Shown: one piece after another, positions 42,876 to 52,063 of the stretch
Numbering within the stretch: the stretch's first letter is position 1
Layout: each line of letters starts with the position of its first letter
From: Sphingobacterium spiritivorum
GTDB lineage: Bacteria > Bacteroidota > Bacteroidia > Sphingobacteriales > Sphingobacteriaceae
Direction: 5' to 3'
Length of the DNA: 64,000 bases
NCBI RefSeq assembly: GCF_016725325.1
Contig: NZ_CP068083.1
Span: 4,712,001-4,776,000, forward strand
Position numbers and translations under genes: made by a program
Notes under the pieces: model-generated
What the model was told of the DNA's origin: nothing
Databases searched by the model: none
Seen by the model: only the letters and a program-made list of their open reading frames with translations

Positions 42876-44252
42876 TTAAAATTTTATTGGATTGCCAATA
42901 TAGTAATCTATTACTTTTTCCTTGAATACGGATGTATATTTAGCCTGAATCATATCAAATTCAGCCTTATTCATTTTCGTTTGTGCAGTAGACAGTTCCA
43001 TCGCATTCGCCATTCCTACATCATAGCGTTCTTTAATGACTTCATATGCTTCTTTTGCTGTTACAAAAGCAGTTTCTGAAGATACAAATTGCTGACGTGC
43101 AGCTTTCAGATCCAATACAGCCTGATTAATTGTTTTATTCAGATTCCGCTTCACCAGATCTTCCTGATTTTGTGCCTGTAATCTGCCAATCTTAGCTTTA
43201 GCTACAGCTGTCTTTGTTCTTCTGTTATTAAAGATCGGAACATTCAGCGACAAGCCTGCTGAGAATGATTTATTCTGATCCAATTGTTCTCCGAAAGGCA
43301 TCCGTATAAATTGCGGATTCATAGGATCCAATGTATTAGGATCGACTTTTTTAGCATTGGAAGAATAGTTTGTTCCATAGCCTGTCGAGATCGACACGGT
43401 AGGATAATACCCACCTTGTGCAATCTCTATATTCTTTTCAGCTACCTGAGTATTAATCTGTGCCTGTTTAATATCCGGCTGCGTATCCAGAGCACGGGAA
43501 AATACATTCCGGGCGTCATAAGATGTGGCTTCAGATATTAAAGCTGATATATCAGGTTTAACAAGTGAGATAATGGTATCACCAGGCATTTCCATAAGCT
43601 GCTTCAGCTCCAGCATAGATAATTCGTATGCATTATTCGAGTTAAGCATATTTAATTCGTCTGTAGCTACCTGATTTTTGGCCTGAGAAAGATCCGCCAG
43701 TGTCTTATTGCCAACTTCAAACTGGATAGAATCCGTACGTAGCTGTTCTTTAGAAAGTTTCAGCTGTTGTTTACTGGCTTCATACAGTTCATTGTTTGTA
43801 ATCGCCTGCAGGTAATTGGTGAGTACAGACAGAATAAGATCATTCTTTGCTTTTTCTACAGCCGTTGCATCAGATAGCAATTGAAGTTTATTAGCTTTCA
43901 CCTGATTTACAAGTTGAAATCCCTGAAATACAGCATAAGATGAAGATATCTGAGCATTCGCATTATGATTCCATTGCCCCCGAACAACATTACCGCTGAC
44001 CTGGTCAAATCCAAAACCATAATTATTACTCTGACTACCACTCAGACTAAGATTCGGGTAAAGGTTGCCCTTTGCCTGCGACACATCCTGTTCTGTCAGC
44101 TGCCTTCTGTATTCTGCCTCCTTTATTTGCAGATTACGCTCCAAAGTCAGCTTAATAGCCTCTTGAACAGTAATATTGCTCTGCGCCTGGCAAAATGTTG
44201 CCAATGATAAGCATGCCCCCAAAAGTAGGTAGTTGGTCAATTTTTTGGCCAT
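42876..44252 (-). CDS. TolC-family outer-membrane efflux channel
   Basis: The product is 458 residues with a signal peptide ending FCQAQ. Two OEP repeats are visible, each beginning with a signature such as LTVQEA-like SNITVQEAIKLTLERNLQIKEAE, and the second including TQPDIKQAQINTQVAEKNIEIAQGGYYPTV (given in outline). The long coiled coils form the periplasmic tunnel. It is divergent from the polysaccharide deacetylase gene and is the first gene of the TolC-adaptor pair. Confidence 0.93.
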   Translation of the reverse strand: MAKKLTNYLLLGACLSLATFCQAQSNITVQEAIKLTLERNLQIKEAEYRRQLTEQDVSQAKGNLYPNLSLSGSQSNNYGFGFDQVSGNVVRGQWNHNANAQISSSYAVFQGFQLVNQVKANKLQLLSDATAVEKAKNDLILSVLTNYLQAITNNELYEASKQQLKLSKEQLRTDSIQFEVGNKTLADLSQAKNQVATDELNMLNSNNAYELSMLELKQLMEMPGDTIISLVKPDISALISEATSYDARNVFSRALDTQPDIKQAQINTQVAEKNIEIAQGGYYPTVSISTGYGTNYSSNAKKVDPNTLDPMNPQFIRMPFGEQLDQNKSFSAGLSLNVPIFNNRRTKTAVAKAKIGRLQAQNQEDLVKRNLNKTINQAVLDLKAARQQFVSSETAFVTAKEAYEVIKERYDVGMANAMELSTAQTKMNKAEFDMIQAKYTSVFKEKVIDYYIGNPIKF

Positions 44253-44310
44253 TCTTCTATTAAAATGTTATGATTTCATAAATTTGGTATAATTATTTGA
44301 ATTTCACAAC

Positions 44311-44919
44311 ATGTATTTAGTTAAAGCACCATTTTTTCTGAAGTGGTATTATCCGAACAATATTTTATGGAACAAATCCAGAGAAGAGAAAAAACTGTAT
44401 TTAACATTTGACGATGGCCCTATCCCGGAGATAACACCTTTCATTCTGGATACCTTAAAGGCTTTTGATGTCAGAGGCACCTTCTTTTGCGTGGGAGAAA
44501 ATATTGTAAAATATCCTGAAATCTATGATCGTATCCTTGCAGAAGGACATCGCGTAGGCAATCACACCTACAACCATCTGAAGGGATGGAATACGCCGGA
44601 CAAGGAATATCTCGAAAACATCAGTAAGTGTCAGCAACTGATGGATACAGATCTTTTCAGACCTCCGTACGGACGTCCCAAAAGAAGTCAGCTTCGGCAG
44701 TTAAAACAATACCAGGTTGTCATGTGGGATGTTCTTTCCGGTGATTTTGATCTGGAACTGACACCTGAAAATTGCCTTAAAAACGTTTTAAAGTATACAA
44801 AAAATGGCTCTGTCATTGTCTTTCACGACAATATCAAAGCCATTCCAAGAGTTACTTATGCCCTGCCTAAAACGTTGGAACATTTTACTGCGCTAGGGTA
44901 TACGTTTCATACTTTATAA
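44311..44919 (+). CDS. Polysaccharide deacetylase (NodB domain)
   Basis: The product is 202 residues. The NodB motifs are in order: motif 1 LTFDDGP (catalytic and metal Asp), motif 2 HRVGNHTYNH (metal His pair), motif 3 FRPPYGRP, and motif 5 with HDN near residue 170. Such enzymes deacetylate peptidoglycan, chitin or exopolysaccharide. No signal peptide is present, so it may act at the cytoplasmic face or be exported by other means. Its stop lies two bases from the convergent DUF4249 stop. Confidence 0.92.
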   Translation: MYLVKAPFFLKWYYPNNILWNKSREEKKLYLTFDDGPIPEITPFILDTLKAFDVRGTFFCVGENIVKYPEIYDRILAEGHRVGNHTYNHLKGWNTPDKEYLENISKCQQLMDTDLFRPPYGRPKRSQLRQLKQYQVVMWDVLSGDFDLELTPENCLKNVLKYTKNGSVIVFHDNIKAIPRVTYALPKTLEHFTALGYTFHTL

Positions 44920-44921
44920 GT

Positions 44922-45701
44922 TTATTCAATAATGGTTGAATATTCTTTAGCACTGCTGGTACTAAAGTATCCAAGTGCACCATTTGTAATATTTGATGTA
45001 GGATTGGCAGGTGATGCTGATCCCGGGTTGGTGAGTTGAAATTCATTCCAGTATTTGTACACACCTTTGTCTATACATTGTCTGCGAATGACGACCTCAT
45101 CACCTGTAACAAGATCATTGTCTTCATTGGCAATATCATGAGAAACGGATAATCCATCATTGAATTTATCACTTAATACGGCTGCGAATTCCATTTTTTT
45201 CTTATTCACCGAGATCAGGTAGCGGTAATAGTTTTCTACTCCCACAGGATCGGTGAATGTAAAGACCACATATTTATATGTATCTCCGAAAATCTCTTCC
45301 TGCTTAAGTCCGAATTTTTCAACCTCTACATAGGGTGGCACTGATGATACACTTTCATATACCTCTCCATCAACTGTTACGCTAAGTTTGTACGATCGTC
45401 CAACTCTCAGTTGCAGATTTCGGACTATGTAAATCCCATTTTCGTCGCTTAACTGAAAAGTATAGGTTCTTCCTCCCACTTCTGTCACCTGCACAGTAGC
45501 ATTATTCACCGGAATACTGTTTGTCGGCTCATTAAAGGCTATTGTCTTACTCACTCTTATCTGGTGCTGATCGGAAAGATTACTTAGATCCCCGACAATT
45601 ACAATCTTAGGACTGGCATCATTAAGATTTATATCAATCTTATCTTCACAGGAAACCAGCAAAACACTAAACAACAATACGATATAATATATTCTTTGCA
45701 T
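44922..45701 (-). CDS. DUF4249 lipoprotein, partner of the TonB receptor
   Basis: The product is 259 residues from the ATG at 45701 (MQRIYYIVLLFSVLLVSCED); the frame is open upstream to 45791, but only this start puts the lipobox (LVSC, Cys18) in place. An Ig-like N-terminal domain (about 30-130) with KIVIVGDLSN is followed by the DUF4249 region. These lipoproteins are encoded directly after TonB receptors, as here after four bases, and are thought to help ligand capture at the surface. Confidence 0.9.
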   Translation of the reverse strand: MQRIYYIVLLFSVLLVSCEDKIDINLNDASPKIVIVGDLSNLSDQHQIRVSKTIAFNEPTNSIPVNNATVQVTEVGGRTYTFQLSDENGIYIVRNLQLRVGRSYKLSVTVDGEVYESVSSVPPYVEVEKFGLKQEEIFGDTYKYVVFTFTDPVGVENYYRYLISVNKKKMEFAAVLSDKFNDGLSVSHDIANEDNDLVTGDEVVIRRQCIDKGVYKYWNEFQLTNPGSASPANPTSNITNGALGYFSTSSAKEYSTIIE

Positions 45702-45705
45702 GATA

Positions 45706-48030
45706 TTAAAATTTAAAGTCCCAGGTAATAGATGGAATAGCTCCGAATAATGCAATCCGATACGCTTCTGTGATATTCGAATTATCTTCATTCTCTCTGA
45801 AGTCTATGATGTAAGCATTTTTACGGTTGTAAGCATTATAAACACCGAATGACCAGCTGGAATAATACTTTTTACCCGGGCGTTTACGTGAATAGGTAGC
45901 AGAAAGATCAAGCCTGTGATAAGCCGGCATGCGGTATCCGTTTCTTTCTGTGTAGTAAAACATTGTGCGGCCATCTACTTCATATTTACCACTTGGGAAT
46001 GTAATGGCATTACCCGTGTTATATACAAATGTAGCGCCTAATGTCCATTTCTTACTCAATTGATATATACCTACGACGGATACATCGTGTGTACGGTCTT
46101 GTCTGGCATTGAACCAGGATCCGTTATTAATCTCGTCAAACTGACGCTCACTTTTGGACAAGGTATAGCTGATCCATCCGTTGAAGCGGCCTTCTCTTTT
46201 CCTCAGGTACCATTCCAGTCCGTACGCTCTTCCCTCTCCATATAACAACTCTCCTTCCAGGTATTTATTCGCCTGCAGATCTGCCCCATTTCTGAAATCG
46301 ATCTGATTTCCCATTTGCTTATAATATGCTTCTACGGAAAACTCATAGGCGTTATCCTTGAAATTTCGGAAATATCCGAATGCGCCCTGATTAGCATACT
46401 GAGGTTTGATATTTGCACTGCTTAACACATATTGATCGGTAGGCAGGCTTGATGTCGTATTCGTCAGCTGATGCAGATTTTGTGTAATACGGTTAAATGA
46501 TAGTTTTAGGCTTTGTTTTTCATTCAGCTTATAAGACATCGATAATCTGGGCTCCAGATTAAGGTACTGTTTGATGACTTTGTTATCTCCATAGGTATTA
46601 CTTCCGATTGGTTCTCCTTCTTCATCATAGTTGTAGAAGGTACCTGGACCTAACACGAAAAAGTCTGATAACCGCAGACCATAAATCATAGAAAGTCTGT
46701 CCGTAGGTTTCCACTCATGTGAAAAATAAGCAGATGCATCAAGCCCTTTACGAGGCTCAATAAAGATAGAGTTGACTTCCGAACCTCCTGTAGCATTCAG
46801 ACTCGCGGGAGATATTTTTTGATAAAGCAAATGAACACCAAATTTGAATGTATTCTTAGGATTGGTAAAATATTGGAAATCCTCCTTAAAATTCCAGTTA
46901 TTGATCTTTGAGGCAATTTTAAAATCATTATTGTCACTGCTTACATTAACATTATAATTAAAATTACTGTAAATCAAGGATGTATTACTGAATAGTTTAT
47001 CATTAATTACATTATTCCAGCGAACGGTGGCTGTCGCATTACCCCAATCAAAACTGAATTTATCCGAATAACCGAGTTCGTCTTTTCCAAAATATCCGGA
47101 AACGTAAATGGTATTTTTATCATTCAGTTTATAATTAGCTTTGGCATTCAGATCATAAAAATAAAGTTTACTTTTTTTAGCATCCTCATCGTTTGATAGT
47201 TTCAGGAACATATCTGCATACGTTCTTCTTCCACTGATCATAAATGAACTTTTGTCTTTTATAATCGGAGCTTCTACTTTCAACCGGGAAGCGATAAGTC
47301 CTATCCCTCCTTCCATACTGAATTCTTTGCTGTTTCCGTCTAACATGGTAATATCCATTACAGAAGAAATACGTCCTCCATATTGAGCAGGAATTCCACC
47401 TTTGTAAAGTTCTACGTCTTTTATAGCGTCAGAATTGAATGTAGAGAAAAAGCCCAAAAGGTGAGAGGAGTTATATACCGTCGCCTCGTCCAGTAGGATA
47501 AGATTCTGGTCTCCGCCCCCGCCACGTACGTAGAAATTAGCACTTCCTTCTCCTCCGGATGCAACACCCGGCAACAACTGAAATGTTTTTAAGATATCCT
47601 TTTCACCAAAAACGACAGGAATATTACGGATTTCGGAAGTATTAAATTTGAAACTTCCCATCTGCGGGCTTTCTACATTACTGTTTTTCTTACGGGCAGA
47701 AACGACGACTTCTTCCAGTTCATTCTGATTAGGAATCAATTCGACATTTCTCTTCATGTTATCATTAATAGTGACAACTTCTTCAATAATAGTATATCCG
47801 ACATAACGAAATGTCAGTTTATGCTGTCCTGCAGGAAGGCTTAACGCATAATAACCGTAATTGTTGGTTCGTGCTATAAATTTTGGGTCTTCACCCTGTA
47901 CAATGGCACCAATCAAGGTCTCTCCTGTACTGCTATCCCGTATAAATCCACTGATCGTATACGTATTTTGTGCCACGCACACTTTTACTACAAATAAAAA
48001 AATGAGAAGGGCTGATATTCTTGGAAACAT
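45706..48030 (-). CDS. TonB-dependent receptor
   Basis: The product is 774 residues. The signal peptide ends KVCVAQ. A carboxypeptidase-regulatory-like domain (about 22-110) and a TonB plug (about 120-225, with VFGEKDILKTFQLLPGV, GSANFYVRGGGGDQNLILLD and VELYKGGIPAQYGGRISSVMDI in part) are followed by the barrel, which ends in ITWDFKF. Ligand unknown. With DUF4249 it forms a two-gene operon that differs from SusCD, so the cargo is probably not a standard glycan (inference). Confidence 0.93.
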   Translation of the reverse strand: MFPRISALLIFLFVVKVCVAQNTYTISGFIRDSSTGETLIGAIVQGEDPKFIARTNNYGYYALSLPAGQHKLTFRYVGYTIIEEVVTINDNMKRNVELIPNQNELEEVVVSARKKNSNVESPQMGSFKFNTSEIRNIPVVFGEKDILKTFQLLPGVASGGEGSANFYVRGGGGDQNLILLDEATVYNSSHLLGFFSTFNSDAIKDVELYKGGIPAQYGGRISSVMDITMLDGNSKEFSMEGGIGLIASRLKVEAPIIKDKSSFMISGRRTYADMFLKLSNDEDAKKSKLYFYDLNAKANYKLNDKNTIYVSGYFGKDELGYSDKFSFDWGNATATVRWNNVINDKLFSNTSLIYSNFNYNVNVSSDNNDFKIASKINNWNFKEDFQYFTNPKNTFKFGVHLLYQKISPASLNATGGSEVNSIFIEPRKGLDASAYFSHEWKPTDRLSMIYGLRLSDFFVLGPGTFYNYDEEGEPIGSNTYGDNKVIKQYLNLEPRLSMSYKLNEKQSLKLSFNRITQNLHQLTNTTSSLPTDQYVLSSANIKPQYANQGAFGYFRNFKDNAYEFSVEAYYKQMGNQIDFRNGADLQANKYLEGELLYGEGRAYGLEWYLRKREGRFNGWISYTLSKSERQFDEINNGSWFNARQDRTHDVSVVGIYQLSKKWTLGATFVYNTGNAITFPSGKYEVDGRTMFYYTERNGYRMPAYHRLDLSATYSRKRPGKKYYSSWSFGVYNAYNRKNAYIIDFRENEDNSNITEAYRIALFGAIPSITWDFKF

Positions 48031-48412
48031 AGTGTCATAAATCTTTCAGCCGGTAAAAATAGCATAAAATACCGATAAAACAATCTGACAGTCAATGTTT
48101 ATTTTCTGTTAAGTTTATTGTTAATCTGTAATTTGCACTATAATTTACTCAAAGATTAATATTTACAACCTAAACACAGCTAAGCATCTATTTTCATTTA
48201 TATTCCATAACCAAAAACTAATAATCAAGTCTTAAATCGAAAGCTTCGGTGTAGATTTTTCTGATTAATGTTAGCATCAGACATCTTCATAGACCATCAG
48301 AAAAAAATATTAGAGATGTAACAATTCCATATCATTCTTCGGCAGTAAATAGGTTATTCATGGATTATTTTATTTTTGGTGTTGACTATTGCCATTCTTT
48401 AGCTACAACACT
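48031..48412. other. Divergent intergenic region
   Basis: 382 AT-rich bases between the divergent TonB receptor and DUF2490 genes. One exact -7 element is found for the right-hand gene (48371-48378). No exact element is seen for the receptor. No gene or structured RNA was recognised. Confidence 0.5.
48371..48378 (+). promoter_or_regulatory. -7 element before the DUF2490 gene
   Basis: TATTTTTG is an exact TAnnTTTG match 34 bases before the ATG at 48413. Confidence 0.45.
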
Positions 48413-49093
48413 ATGAAAACTATATTTACTGCAGTTTCAGTTTTACTCCTCATGTTTAGTGCGACACCATCAGCTGCACAATCTGCGTCTTCGGAAGATC
48501 TGGGAGCATGGTATATCCTTATGGGTGATGAAAAGATAGCTAAACGATGGGTATTGAGTTATGACTTTCAGTACCGGAATCAAAATATAATGGGCGATCT
48601 CGATCAGTTGCTTTTAAGATCAGGGGTAGGATACGATCTCTCGGAAAACAACAATAATCTTTTACTCGGATACGCTTATGTGCTGCAGGATATAGACGGC
48701 CTGCTTCCGGAACAGATTTCTGAACACCGGATTTATCAGCAATTTCTCACTAAACAAAAGTTTGGAAGAGTAGCGCTTAGTCACCGATACCGTTTTGAAC
48801 AGCGCTTTTTACGAAACCGTACCGATTTGCGGATGCGCTATTTTCTAAGCGTCAATGTCCCGCTTTCTTCACCGGAAATGAAACCCCAAACGTTGTATTT
48901 CAGTGCCTATAATGAAGTATTTATCAACATGAAAAAAGATGCTTTTGATCAAAACAGGCTCTATGGCGCTCTTGGTTATGTTGTAAGTCCGAAAATAAGA
49001 CTGGAAGCAGGTCTGCTCAATCAGCATTTTGGAGAAAGGAAACGTAATCTATTACAGATAAGGATGCTTACTTCCAATATTTTCGCAAATTAA
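48413..49093 (+). CDS. DUF2490 outer-membrane protein
   Basis: The product is 226 residues from the ATG at 48413, which opens directly on the signal peptide (MKTIFTAVSVLLL ... SAAQS); eight residues upstream are open but do not fit. The rest is amphipathic beta-strand with many aromatic and Arg residues (WVLSYDFQYRNQN, SHRYRFEQRFLRNR, RLYGALGYVV), the DUF2490 pattern of a small outer-membrane barrel. Function unknown. A structured repeat follows the gene. Confidence 0.87.
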   Translation: MKTIFTAVSVLLLMFSATPSAAQSASSEDLGAWYILMGDEKIAKRWVLSYDFQYRNQNIMGDLDQLLLRSGVGYDLSENNNNLLLGYAYVLQDIDGLLPEQISEHRIYQQFLTKQKFGRVALSHRYRFEQRFLRNRTDLRMRYFLSVNVPLSSPEMKPQTLYFSAYNEVFINMKKDAFDQNRLYGALGYVVSPKIRLEAGLLNQHFGERKRNLLQIRMLTSNIFAN

Positions 49094-49125
49094 ATATTAT
49101 TTTGATCCTACTTAGAAAAACATGT

Positions 49126-49363
49126 AACCTCTCTGCCTTTCAGGCATCTCTCCTTGAAAAGGAGAGAAAAGTTAGAGCAACCTTCAAAACAGCGTCATTT
49201 GGCGTCCCCGCCAAATGATAAAACCAGAATTATCATACTGCCGGTGAGAACACCGACAGACGCGATCAAGAATACTTATCATCGGGAAAGCTCTTCCCTC
49301 TCTTTTATAAGGGAAACCTCTCTGCCCTTCGGGCATCTCTCCTTGAAAAGGAGAGAAAAGTTA
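49126..49363. repeat. Composite palindromic intergenic repeat, two 49-base units
   Basis: Units at 49126-49174 and 49315-49363 are direct copies differing at two positions. Each contains a small hairpin (GCCT-TTC-AGGC in the first, GCCC-TTC-GGGC in the second) and a nine-base stem TCTCTCCTT/AAGGAGAGA. The spacer adds hairpins at 49196-49217 (nine-base stem) and 49242-49255 (five-base stem). Nothing in it looks coding. It may be a REP-like or MITE-like dispersed element. Confidence 0.75.
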
Positions 49364-49426
49364 TAGTAACGCTTCTACAAAACCAATATCACCTCCCATT
49401 TAAAAAAGAGGTTATAATAAAAAAAC

Positions 49427-49451
49427 CAGGCCTTAACGGAGTAAGGCCTGG
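49427..49451 (-). terminator. Terminator downstream of the esterase gene
   Basis: A perfect ten-base stem (49427-49436 region with 49442-49451) flanked by A and T runs. It lies about 100 bases beyond the esterase stop on the minus strand and may also stop readthrough from the left. Confidence 0.65.
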
Positions 49452-49552
49452 CTTTGAATAAGTTTATAATGTAATTAGTATGGTTTCTCTGTCACAAATA
49501 TGCATACTATTATTTAAATCAGCAAATTATTTATTCATATCAGACAAAATAA

Positions 49553-50380
49553 TTAAATTTCCTGATGGAAGAACTGATTAAAGAAGGCCATCTGGTAATC
49601 AATAGACTGCGACCAGTACTTCCAATCGTGTTTTCCTGGTAATGTAAGGAAATGATGTTCGATATTAAGGTATTGTAACTTTTCATGCAACCTGACATTT
49701 ACAGGGTAGAAAAAATCTCCGTAACCGCAGTCGATAAACAATTTCAGGCTTCCCGGAGTAAGCAGATGCGTCATTTCAATAACTGATCTTTTTCTCCATT
49801 CTTCCGGATTTTGTGCCTGAATACCTATACGCTCTCTTATACTCCAGTTATTTGCAAATGGCAGGATATCTACTCCACCTGAAGTACTGCCTGCAGCACC
49901 ATAAACATCCTGATGTTTAAATGCCAGAGAAAGAGCACCATGTCCACCCATACTTAATCCTGTAATACCTCTGCCGGAACGGTCTTTACAGGTCGGATAC
50001 TTACGGTCTATCTCACTGACCAGTTCACCGGATACAAATGTTTCATATTGATAGTTTGGCTGACCTTCGGTATCCCAATACCAGCTGTCATATCCTCCAT
50101 CCGGACACACTACAATATAATTGTAACGATCGACCAGTTGTTTGATATGGGGAACTTTGTTTACCCAGTTACTGTAACTACCTGACCAGCCGTGCAACAG
50201 ATACAATACGGGAAGGGATGTACTTTTTTGATAATTATCAGGAAGGATTACGACCGTTTTAATTTTCTTATTCATACGTACACTCTGAATGTCTAATGTA
50301 TCTACCTGAGCGGCATATGTCAACTGACAAAAAGTAAGAAGTAAAGTCGTCCACAAAATGTGTTTAAGGATTTTGGTCAT
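49553..50380 (-). CDS. Secreted esterase D/FrmB-like hydrolase
   Basis: The product is 275 residues with a signal peptide ending LTYAAQ. The alpha/beta-hydrolase landmarks are YLLHGWSGSYSNW (oxyanion region), GLSMGGHGAL (Ser143), Asp in LFIDCGYGDFF and His in LPGKHDWKYW. This is the putative esterase family that includes S-formylglutathione hydrolase and mycolyltransferases. Being secreted, it more likely acts on acylated surface glycans (inference). Its start overlaps the preceding beta-propeller gene by 17 bases. Confidence 0.9.
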   Translation of the reverse strand: MTKILKHILWTTLLLTFCQLTYAAQVDTLDIQSVRMNKKIKTVVILPDNYQKSTSLPVLYLLHGWSGSYSNWVNKVPHIKQLVDRYNYIVVCPDGGYDSWYWDTEGQPNYQYETFVSGELVSEIDRKYPTCKDRSGRGITGLSMGGHGALSLAFKHQDVYGAAGSTSGGVDILPFANNWSIRERIGIQAQNPEEWRKRSVIEMTHLLTPGSLKLFIDCGYGDFFYPVNVRLHEKLQYLNIEHHFLTLPGKHDWKYWSQSIDYQMAFFNQFFHQEI

Positions 50381-51257
50381 AGATGTAGAATTTATATTGA
50401 TAAAGATAAGAACTTAAACCAAAAGGTTGTTCACTAAGCGTATAAAAACAAGTGCCTTCCACGTCAAATGCAATAGCTTCACCCTGAGGTTCGGGACTGT
50501 ATGGAAGTTTTACAAATGGTTTACTCATGTTCTCCACGACTCCAGTAGCAGAATCCAGCCTCCAGTAATAGACATTCATCAGATTTTTCATAATCAATTG
50601 ACGTCCGTCACGGGAAATGTCTGCTGCAGTAATAAAATTAAAAGGAAGCTCGCCAACTTTTCGCAGTTGGTTTTTATTTTTCAAGGAATCTCCCAACACA
50701 TCGGAAACATAAATACCCGTTCGGAAATCGCGCTTTGAAAAGATCATAATCTGATTGTTTTCCGGAAGCACAATAATGGCTTCAGCATCTCTGGCCTTAT
50801 CGGGATAATGCAATTGAATGTGACGGATCTCTTCTTTAGGAATAACATGTACAAGCCTGGAAGTATCAGCCTTAGGTTCTTTAAACAGATATAAAGAGAC
50901 AGAAGATCTGTGCGCTAAGTTATCACCAATATCTGCCAGCAACAGATAAGGTTCTCCGCCAATTTTCAGCCATGCGATATCTTCACAATCTACAGCATCT
51001 ACACCTTCTAATGTGTAAATTACACGAAGTTGAGCTTTATTATCGATTAAGAATATACGTCCTTCGTCTCCGCTATCATTGTGTGTCCAGAAATGCTGTC
51101 TGTTAACAGAGGAGGCAACCAAACCTGATGCTTCCTGCATTCTGGAATCTGTAAGTTTTCCAAGAGTGCTTCGATTGATCTGTACAGGTGACTGTTGCCC
51201 CTCTATCAGACCACACTTAAAAAACACAAGAATCAGAATCAGGAAACGAAAATGCAT
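50364..51257 (-). CDS. Secreted beta-propeller-like protein
   Basis: The product is 297 residues with a signal peptide ending LIEGQ. Repeated strands with acidic turns (ASGLVAS, HNDSGDEGRIFLID, VDAVDCEDIAWLKIGG, LLADIGDN, AEAIIVLPENNQIMIFSKRD, EGEAIAFDVEGTCFYTLSE in part) suggest a six- or seven-bladed propeller of the SdiA-regulated/esterase-like phytase kind. No catalytic set is certain. It overlaps the esterase gene, so the two are coupled and may act on the same substrate. Confidence 0.78.
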   Translation of the reverse strand: MHFRFLILILVFFKCGLIEGQQSPVQINRSTLGKLTDSRMQEASGLVASSVNRQHFWTHNDSGDEGRIFLIDNKAQLRVIYTLEGVDAVDCEDIAWLKIGGEPYLLLADIGDNLAHRSSVSLYLFKEPKADTSRLVHVIPKEEIRHIQLHYPDKARDAEAIIVLPENNQIMIFSKRDFRTGIYVSDVLGDSLKNKNQLRKVGELPFNFITAADISRDGRQLIMKNLMNVYYWRLDSATGVVENMSKPFVKLPYSPEPQGEAIAFDVEGTCFYTLSEQPFGLSSYLYQYKFYIYDQNP

Positions 51258-51294
51258 ATATCCAATATAAGAATTTAAAAATCAACTATAAAAA

Positions 51295-51320
51295 GAAGGG
51301 ATACCTTATGGCATCCCTTC
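51295..51320 (-). terminator. Terminator of the small lipoprotein gene
   Basis: An 11-base stem with one mismatch (51295-51305 with 51310-51320), loop TTAT, followed by a T run on the minus strand. Confidence 0.75.
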
Positions 51321-51345
51321 CCTGATTTATATCATTCCAAAACCT

Positions 51346-51972
51346 TTATTCACCAGTAAAGGCTTTTAAGAATTGTGTACGAAATGTAGAATCCTTTTCT
51401 GTAATCTCAAATGAATTTTTGTAGGTATCTATTACTGCAAACACTTCAGCTTGTTTGTCATTCGGAATATCAAAGAATAATTTGAAGCTATATGTTCCGT
51501 TTTTAGTCAGATCGACTTTGCCTTTATTAGATGAAAATACAGTAGGTAATATCGGAGAACTCAACATAGGCTTGCTTTCCGGTATTTTGAACAGATGAGC
51601 TGCACTTTTTACAAAAGCATCTGATTGAGCTCCCAATGAAAAAATCTTGATAGCACCTTTTCGGAATCCATTATCCTCATTAGGTGTACCATCTGCATTG
51701 ATTCCCGGTTGAATATCAGATAAAACTTCCAGACGAAGTCCTACCGTATCCGTATTATACAAGCCTTTAGCTACATAAAAAACAGATGAATCCGATGTAC
51801 CGTCTTCCTTAATTGTAAAATAGAAATGTTTCTTTGCATCTGTTGAATCCGCCAGCTGATGAAGAGCAATCTCTCCTGATTTAGTACCATCTTTGGATTT
51901 ATTAGCGGAGTCACCACATGCAACAGCTAATGCCAGAACACTAATGCCAAATAAACTTTTTATAACGTTCAT
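51346..51972 (-). CDS. Lipoprotein of unknown function
   Basis: The product is 208 residues. The lipobox is AVAC (Cys19), followed by a Lys/Ser/Asp-rich linker. The body alternates strands (KHFYFTIKEDGTSDSSVFYVA, VGLRLEVLSDIQPGINADG, TYSKFLF-like TYSFKLFFDIPNDKQ) and probably forms a beta-sandwich. I do not recognise the family. It is monocistronic with its own terminator. Confidence 0.7.
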   Translation of the reverse strand: MNVIKSLFGISVLALAVACGDSANKSKDGTKSGEIALHQLADSTDAKKHFYFTIKEDGTSDSSVFYVAKGLYNTDTVGLRLEVLSDIQPGINADGTPNEDNGFRKGAIKIFSLGAQSDAFVKSAAHLFKIPESKPMLSSPILPTVFSSNKGKVDLTKNGTYSFKLFFDIPNDKQAEVFAVIDTYKNSFEITEKDSTFRTQFLKAFTGE

Positions 51973-52063
51973 ATTGATTAATATTGATTTAACAATTAAT
52001 TACTTTTTACTGTAAAACACCAAGATATTCATTTTGTTTTTCATTTGTCATATGAACAAAAAA

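Noticed and set aside
49154..49366. A 70-codon frame across the composite repeat
   Set aside because: The frame is the translation of hairpins and direct repeats; both ends of the peptide repeat KRREKL only because the DNA unit is duplicated.
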